A stretch of 64,000 nt of DNA from Mixta calida (GTDB lineage: Bacteria > Pseudomonadota > Gammaproteobacteria > Enterobacterales > Enterobacteriaceae), in the NCBI RefSeq assembly GCF_002953215.1, contig NZ_CP026378.1, forward strand, positions 2,586,540 to 2,650,539, in the 5' to 3' direction. The stretch's first letter is position 1. Each line of letters opens with the position of its first letter. Below the pieces are notes generated by a model. The model was not told where the DNA came from. It worked only from the letters and a program-made list of their open reading frames with translations, and did not search any database. The position numbers and the translations under genes were made by a program. Shown here one piece after another: positions 59,950 through 64,000 of the stretch.

Positions 59950-61386
59950 TCAGGCGAGCCGGGAAAAGTTCGCCACGTTATTGTCCGCCGCATCCTGCTC
60001 GGTGCGCGGCGTAATCGCGCGCAGATCGCGCAGGAAGCTTTCCCGCCAGTGACTAATGTCGTTTTTACGCAGGATTTCCATCATGTCGTTATAGCGAGAG
60101 ATGCGCTCCGTACGCGACATGGTCAGCGCCTTATCCAGCGCCGCCGCCACTTCATCGCGATCGTAAGGGTTGACGATCAGCGCGGAGGTCAGCTCGTTGG
60201 CCGCCCCGGCAAAGCGCGACAGCACCAGTACGCCAGGATCCTCAGGGTCCTGCGCCGCGACATACTCTTTCGCCACCAGGTTCATGCCGTCGCGCAGCGG
60301 CGTGATCAGCGCCACGTCGGTGAGACGGAAAATTTTCATCAGCAAACGGCGGTCGAAGTGCTGATTGAGGTAGTACAGCGGCGTCCAGCCCAAGGTGCCA
60401 TATTTGCCGTTGATGCGTCCGGCCTCCGTCTCCAGCTGATGACGGATATCCTGATAGGCCTGCACGTCGCCGCGCGAGGTCGGCGCGATCTGCGAATAGC
60501 GGATTTTGCCGCGATGCTGCGGATAGTTCTCCAGCAGCGCTTCATAGGCAAGGAAGCGTTCCGGCAATCCTTTAGAGTAGTCGAGACGTTCGCAGGCGAT
60601 AATGTTTTTCGCGTCGCCCAGCTCGCGCTTCATGGCGGCCATCTTCGGCGGCAGCGGGCCTTCGGCCATCTCTTTAATGCTGTCCGGCTCGATGCCGATC
60701 GGATAGACCTCCGTCGAGAAGGTGTGTCCGAAAGCGCGATGCTGTTTCGGCCCTTTCTGCTGAACCTGTGTCAGCAGCGACAGGCTTTCCAGGAACGCCT
60801 GACGATCGTTTTCGGTCTGGAAACCGAGCAGATCGTAGTCGCACAACATCTCCAGCAGTTCGTTATGCGGCGGCAGCGCGTTAAAAATTTCTGGCGTAGG
60901 GAATGGAATATGCAGGAAGAAACCAATGCGGTTTTTTACCCCGCGTTTGCGCAGCTCGGCGGCAAACGGCAACAGATGATAATCATGAATCCATAAAATA
61001 TCGTCCGGCTCAATCAGCGGCAGCAGGCGTTCCGCCAGCAGCTCGTTGACATGGCAGTAGCCGTCCCAGGCTTCGCGCTGAAACTGCACTAAATCGAGAC
61101 GATAATGGAATGCGGGCCAGATGACCGTGTTGGAGAACTGACAGTAATAGAGATCGTAGTCATTCTGATTCAGCGGGAAAGACGCGTAAGTGATGCCTTC
61201 ATGCTTAACGATATCGACGTCTTCATTATCTTCTTCACCAATGGCGCTGATGTCGCCATTCCAGCCGAACCAGAGTCCCCCTGTCGTTTTCAGGGCATCC
61301 AGAATGCCGACTGCCAAACCACCTGCGCTGGCCCTGGAACCATCTGGTACAGCGATACGGTTAGATACGACCACTAAGCGACTCAT
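59950..61386 (-). CDS. otsA: Trehalose-6-phosphate synthase OtsA
   Basis: Joins UDP-glucose and glucose-6-phosphate to trehalose-6-phosphate for osmotic and stationary-phase protection. 478 residues, GT20 family. Motifs [33 protein letters not shown] and SALIVNPYD, with the nucleotide-sugar loop [10 protein letters not shown]. Its start overlaps otsB by 26 bp, so the pair is coupled. Confidence 0.97.
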   Translation of the reverse strand: MSRLVVVSNRIAVPDGSRASAGGLAVGILDALKTTGGLWFGWNGDISAIGEEDNEDVDIVKHEGITYASFPLNQNDYDLYYCQFSNTVIWPAFHYRLDLVQFQREAWDGYCHVNELLAERLLPLIEPDDILWIHDYHLLPFAAELRKRGVKNRIGFFLHIPFPTPEIFNALPPHNELLEMLCDYDLLGFQTENDRQAFLESLSLLTQVQQKGPKQHRAFGHTFSTEVYPIGIEPDSIKEMAEGPLPPKMAAMKRELGDAKNIIACERLDYSKGLPERFLAYEALLENYPQHRGKIRYSQIAPTSRGDVQAYQDIRHQLETEAGRINGKYGTLGWTPLYYLNQHFDRRLLMKIFRLTDVALITPLRDGMNLVAKEYVAAQDPEDPGVLVLSRFAGAANELTSALIVNPYDRDEVAAALDKALTMSRTERISRYNDMMEILRKNDISHWRESFLRDLRAITPRTEQDAADNNVANFSRLA

Positions 61387-62176
61387 AACCTTGACTCCTT
61401 ACCGACGTTGTCTTGTCTTGCTCTAATTGTAATTTGATCTGCTCCAGCCAGGCGTGAACCTCATTAACGCCTTTCAGGCGATAACGGGCCTGGCTTGAGC
61501 CTTCACCTACCTTGACGGAAATACCCTGCAGCGCGTTGACCGCAAGAAATCCTTTTTCATCCGTCAGGTCGTCACCAATAAATACCGGAATACGACCGGC
61601 AAAAGGCGCTTCTCCCATAAAAGTCTGAATTGCCGCTCCTTTGTCCACGCCCTGTGGTTTGATCTCCACGACGCATTTACCGGGCTGCAGCGCCAGCGTC
61701 GGAAAGCGTTCAACCAGCGAATAAGCCAGCTGCATCACTTCATCTTCATACTGCACGGCGCGGCGATAATGCAGCGCAAACGCCATGCCTTTGGTTTCCA
61801 ACTGCGTACCCGGCCACTTCGCCATGGCGGTATGCAGCGCCGCGCTCAGCTCCTGCCCCATGGAAGCGGGCAGAGAAACGCGGTGCAGCTCGCCGTCTGC
61901 GCCACGCCGTTCAGCGCCATGTACGCCAGCCGCCGGCGCGCGCAGCGGCGCGGCCAGCATATCCAGCTCGTGAATGGGTCGACCTGAGACCAGCGCCAGC
62001 GCGCCGTTGCTTAAGGTATAGAGCGACTGGAGCGTCTGCCGCACCGGCTCAGGGATAAAAGCTTCATCCGGGCGTGACTGAATAGCAGCCAGCGTGCCAT
62101 CCACATCGAAAAAGAATGCGTAGAGGCCGCCGCTCAGGGAGGGTAGTTGTTCATTGTTTGCTGCTACAGGTGTCAC
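61361..62176 (-). CDS. otsB: Trehalose-6-phosphate phosphatase OtsB
   Basis: HAD-family phosphatase completing trehalose synthesis. 271 residues from the GTG at 62176, chosen for the AGGAGGAAGAGT ribosome site; the upstream in-frame extension is unlike the family. Nucleophile Asp in FFFDVDGTLA, SGRPIHEL, GVHGAERR and metal-binding GDDLTDEKGF are intact. First gene of otsBA. Confidence 0.95.
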   Translation of the reverse strand: MTPVAANNEQLPSLSGGLYAFFFDVDGTLAAIQSRPDEAFIPEPVRQTLQSLYTLSNGALALVSGRPIHELDMLAAPLRAPAAGVHGAERRGADGELHRVSLPASMGQELSAALHTAMAKWPGTQLETKGMAFALHYRRAVQYEDEVMQLAYSLVERFPTLALQPGKCVVEIKPQGVDKGAAIQTFMGEAPFAGRIPVFIGDDLTDEKGFLAVNALQGISVKVGEGSSQARYRLKGVNEVHAWLEQIKLQLEQDKTTSVRSQGYESLSGRI

Positions 62177-62433
62177 ACTCTTCCTCCTGTTCTGGTCAAT
62201 AACCGCTGACGCTGCCTGGCTTCCCGCACAGGTAAAATCGTCAACGTAAAAGAACGGTTTGATGCAGCGGAAGGATGCGGTTGAGGGCAGATTTACAGCG
62301 TTGCTGAATGAGATGAGTAGCAAAATGCCGGATATCGAACGATGGCGACTCTCTCGCGGGTTGACCTGTTGTTTGGTCCGCCCTGAGCCGACTGCCCATC
62401 TCGCATCACTTCTGGCGAACATCGTAACAAACC

Positions 62434-62440
62434 AGTATAG
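62434..62440 (-). promoter_or_regulatory. Sigma-S type -10 (CTATACT) upstream of otsBA
   Basis: Minus strand CTATACT is the extended -10 favoured by RpoS holoenzyme; otsBA is RpoS-dependent in E. coli. It would give a leader of about 250 nt, longer than usual, so another promoter nearer the gene is possible. The remaining 62177-62520 gap holds nothing else recognised. Confidence 0.5.
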
Positions 62441-62520
62441 ACGCGAATCTGACGTTCGCCAGGCGTGCGCGCATTTTCAGAACAGACTGAATTTTACAAA
62501 AAAAGCTCGCTTTTTTCGTT

Positions 62521-63204
62521 TCAGCATAGCGGGTCGTCAATCGGCTCCACCAGCTCCGGCTGCTGATGGTGCGGGCTGCCTACCGCCCTGCTCACCGGAT
62601 GCCAGCGAAACTGCTGCGGATCCATCGCCGCCTGCTGGCTCAGCGTCACCGCGCGCTCAGGCGAGGTGGCGGGATCGAGCCATTCGACGACCGCATCTGC
62701 TTCCAGCATCAGCGGACGCCGATCGTGCAGATCGACCATACCGCGATCGCTGGCGGCAGTGACAATCACAAACCCCTCTTTCTCCTGCGCGCGCGCATAA
62801 GGCGCATGACCGATCGCCGCGAAAAACAGCGGCTGACGCTGGCGCTGATAGATATAGTAAGGCTGCTTTTTATCGCCCTCGCGCTTCCATTCATACCAGC
62901 CGTCCGCCATGACCACCGCGCGGCCATGCTGCCAGAGCGGACGAAACATTTTACTTTCGGCGGCGGTTTCCACCCGCGCGTTGATTAGCGGCGCCTTATG
63001 CCACCAGGCGGGGCCGTAGCCCCAGAAAACCGGATCGAGATGCAGCGCGTCGTCACGGTGGTTCAGCAGCAGCACATTGCTGCCGGGCGCGACGTTATAG
63101 CGCCCTATCGGCTGTTCATCCCAGGCGATGGCGCGCTCCGCCTGGCCGTCGAGCATCGACAGCCAAACTTCACGCGATTGAATTTGGGTAAAGCGTCCGC
63201 ACAT
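62521..63204 (-). CDS. yedK: SRAP-family abasic-site DNA-protein crosslinking protein YedK
   Basis: 227-residue HMCES/YedK protein that shields abasic sites in single-stranded DNA by a thiazolidine crosslink through Cys2. Cys2 (MCGRFTQ), Asn in RYNVAPGS, Glu in DGWYEWKR and His in RWHPVSRAVG, the active-site set, are all present. Confidence 0.95.
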   Translation of the reverse strand: MCGRFTQIQSREVWLSMLDGQAERAIAWDEQPIGRYNVAPGSNVLLLNHRDDALHLDPVFWGYGPAWWHKAPLINARVETAAESKMFRPLWQHGRAVVMADGWYEWKREGDKKQPYYIYQRQRQPLFFAAIGHAPYARAQEKEGFVIVTAASDRGMVDLHDRRPLMLEADAVVEWLDPATSPERAVTLSQQAAMDPQQFRWHPVSRAVGSPHHQQPELVEPIDDPLC

Positions 63205-63252
63205 AGCGCCTCCTTAATACCTGAGAGTATAGAAGGCGCGGCGCGAAACGCG

Positions 63253-63787
63253 TCAGGCGGCGGTGCGCCAGCGCTGAACAATTTCGGCGGTGGGCGCCAC
63301 ATAAAGGCGGTTGCCGGGCAGGATCAGATTCGCCCAGACTTCATTGTGCTGTTCGATAAGCTGCTGCGCCGTGCCCCAGCGCCGGTCGGCGGTTGTATGC
63401 GCATCCGACGCCACGCTGATGGCGTAGCCCTTGCTGCCGCCGACTTTAATCGTGGTGTCGACGCAGTAGTCGGTGGCGCAGCCGCAGATCACAAAGCCGT
63501 TGGCGTTAATTAAGTTGTTGCAGCACCGCATCCAGCCCGGTATTCCAGAAGCTGTCGCAGGCCTGCTTATTAATATAGAAGGCGCCAGGCGGCTGTTGCA
63601 GCTCCGGCAGGATTTGCCAGGCCTCATTGCCCGGCTGCATATCCGCATCTTCATGCTGAATAAAAATGGTGTGATCGGCGGCGGCAATCAGCTGATTAAT
63701 ACTGGCGACGCGCCCTGCCCGATCGAAACGCGGCGTAGTGAACACGCCATTTTGCATATCGACCACAATAACGATACGTGCGGACAT
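63253..63787 (-). pseudogene. Isochorismatase-family cysteine hydrolase, split by a frameshift
   Basis: The first 93 codons (63787-63506) carry the catalytic Asp (IVVDMQNGVF) and Lys (INKQACDSFWNT). They stop at TAA just after AVLQQLN. The rest, in another frame, carries catalytic Cys (CGCATDYCVDTT) and the usual C-terminus. At the junction the minus strand reads CTTAATTAACGCC. Deleting one AATT (a duplicated TTAA step) would restore LQQLNANGFVICGCATDYCVDT. So a 4-bp duplication broke the gene, or a sequencing error did. Confidence 0.85.
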
Positions 63788-63915
63788 AAAGCATTCTCAG
63801 AAAGAAAAGGAGTTCTTATCTTTAGCGATGCTGAAGGTCAGGGTCAATCCCTGCACGGGGCCCGCTTGCAAATTTGCGGCGCGCAGCGTCAGGAATGCTG
63901 GCTCCCCTGAATATA

Positions 63916-64000
63916 TCAAGGCGCCGGGCGCGGCTGACGGCTGGGCGGCTGTGTCCCGGTAATGCGCGGCATCACCTCACGCATCAATGCAATAAACTGG
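63916..64000 (-). CDS. C-terminus of a LysR-type regulator (truncated by window edge)
   Basis: The frame on the minus strand from the right edge gives QFIALMREVMPRITG then a Pro/Arg tail and TGA at 63918-63916. The F-I-A-L-M-R-E pattern is typical of the last helix of LysR regulators. It lies upstream of the broken cysteine hydrolase and may have regulated it. Short, so tentative. Confidence 0.45.
   Translation of the reverse strand, partial: QFIALMREVMPRITGTQPPSRQPRPAP

Noticed and set aside
59643-60996. Frames in the flhD-otsA gap and antisense to otsA
   Set aside because: No family features; the long one is the shadow of otsA, the short ones lack ribosome sites.

Overview
The window is a chromosomal segment of a member of the Enterobacterales. 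It most resembles Erwiniaceae (Pantoea, Mixta or Erwinia). The housekeeping order pykA - lpxM - mepM - znuACB - ruvBAC - yebC - nudB - aspS - yecD - yecE - cmoAB - cutC - yecM - argS - flhEAB - cheZYBR - MCPs - cheWA - motBA - flhCD - otsAB matches the Escherichia backbone. A dfoJAC desferrioxamine operon is inserted between pykA and lpxM, as expected of Erwinia and Pantoea relatives. The genus is inference; no rRNA or tRNA gene was recognised.

Layout. 0-2 kb: pykA, then two terminators. 2-7.4 kb: Fur/CRP-type promoter and the dfoJAC siderophore operon. 7.4-10 kb: mdfA behind a structured leader with an intrinsic terminator, and lpxM convergent to it. 10-14 kb: cell-wall hydrolase mepM and the zinc importer znuA/znuCB around a Zur box. 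14-19.5 kb: ruvBA with a LexA box, then the ruvC-yebC-nudB-aspS unit. 20-25.6 kb: yecD, yecE, the tRNA wobble-modification pair cmoAB, a LysE exporter, a DUF4385 protein and gldA.

25.6-34 kb is the accessory region. It holds a divergently regulated phage-type cassette: a CI-like repressor facing a T4-type lysozyme, a holin and two tandem right-handed beta-helix (tailspike-like) proteins without signal peptides. No integrase, capsid or tail-assembly genes are present. An AT-rich gene desert of about 1.1 kb and a 22-copy heptamer tandem repeat abutting a lipoprotein gene follow. This cassette is the best candidate for an undescribed system: either a prophage remnant, or a domesticated lysis-type (type 10-like) export unit for beta-helix proteins.

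34-39 kb: cutC, a PatB/MalY-type aminotransferase, a frameshifted yecM, a 40-residue membrane peptide gene and argS, followed by about 0.8 kb of direct repeats. 40-58.7 kb: the flagellar and chemotaxis block. flhDC (CRP-controlled class 1) is followed by motAB-cheAW, three MCP genes each with its own sigma-28 promoter, cheRBYZ and flhBAE. Two of the MCPs have almost identical signalling halves, suggesting gene conversion. 59-64 kb: otsBA trehalose synthesis with a sigma-S type -10, the SRAP protein gene yedK, a frameshifted cysteine hydrolase and the end of a LysR-type regulator.
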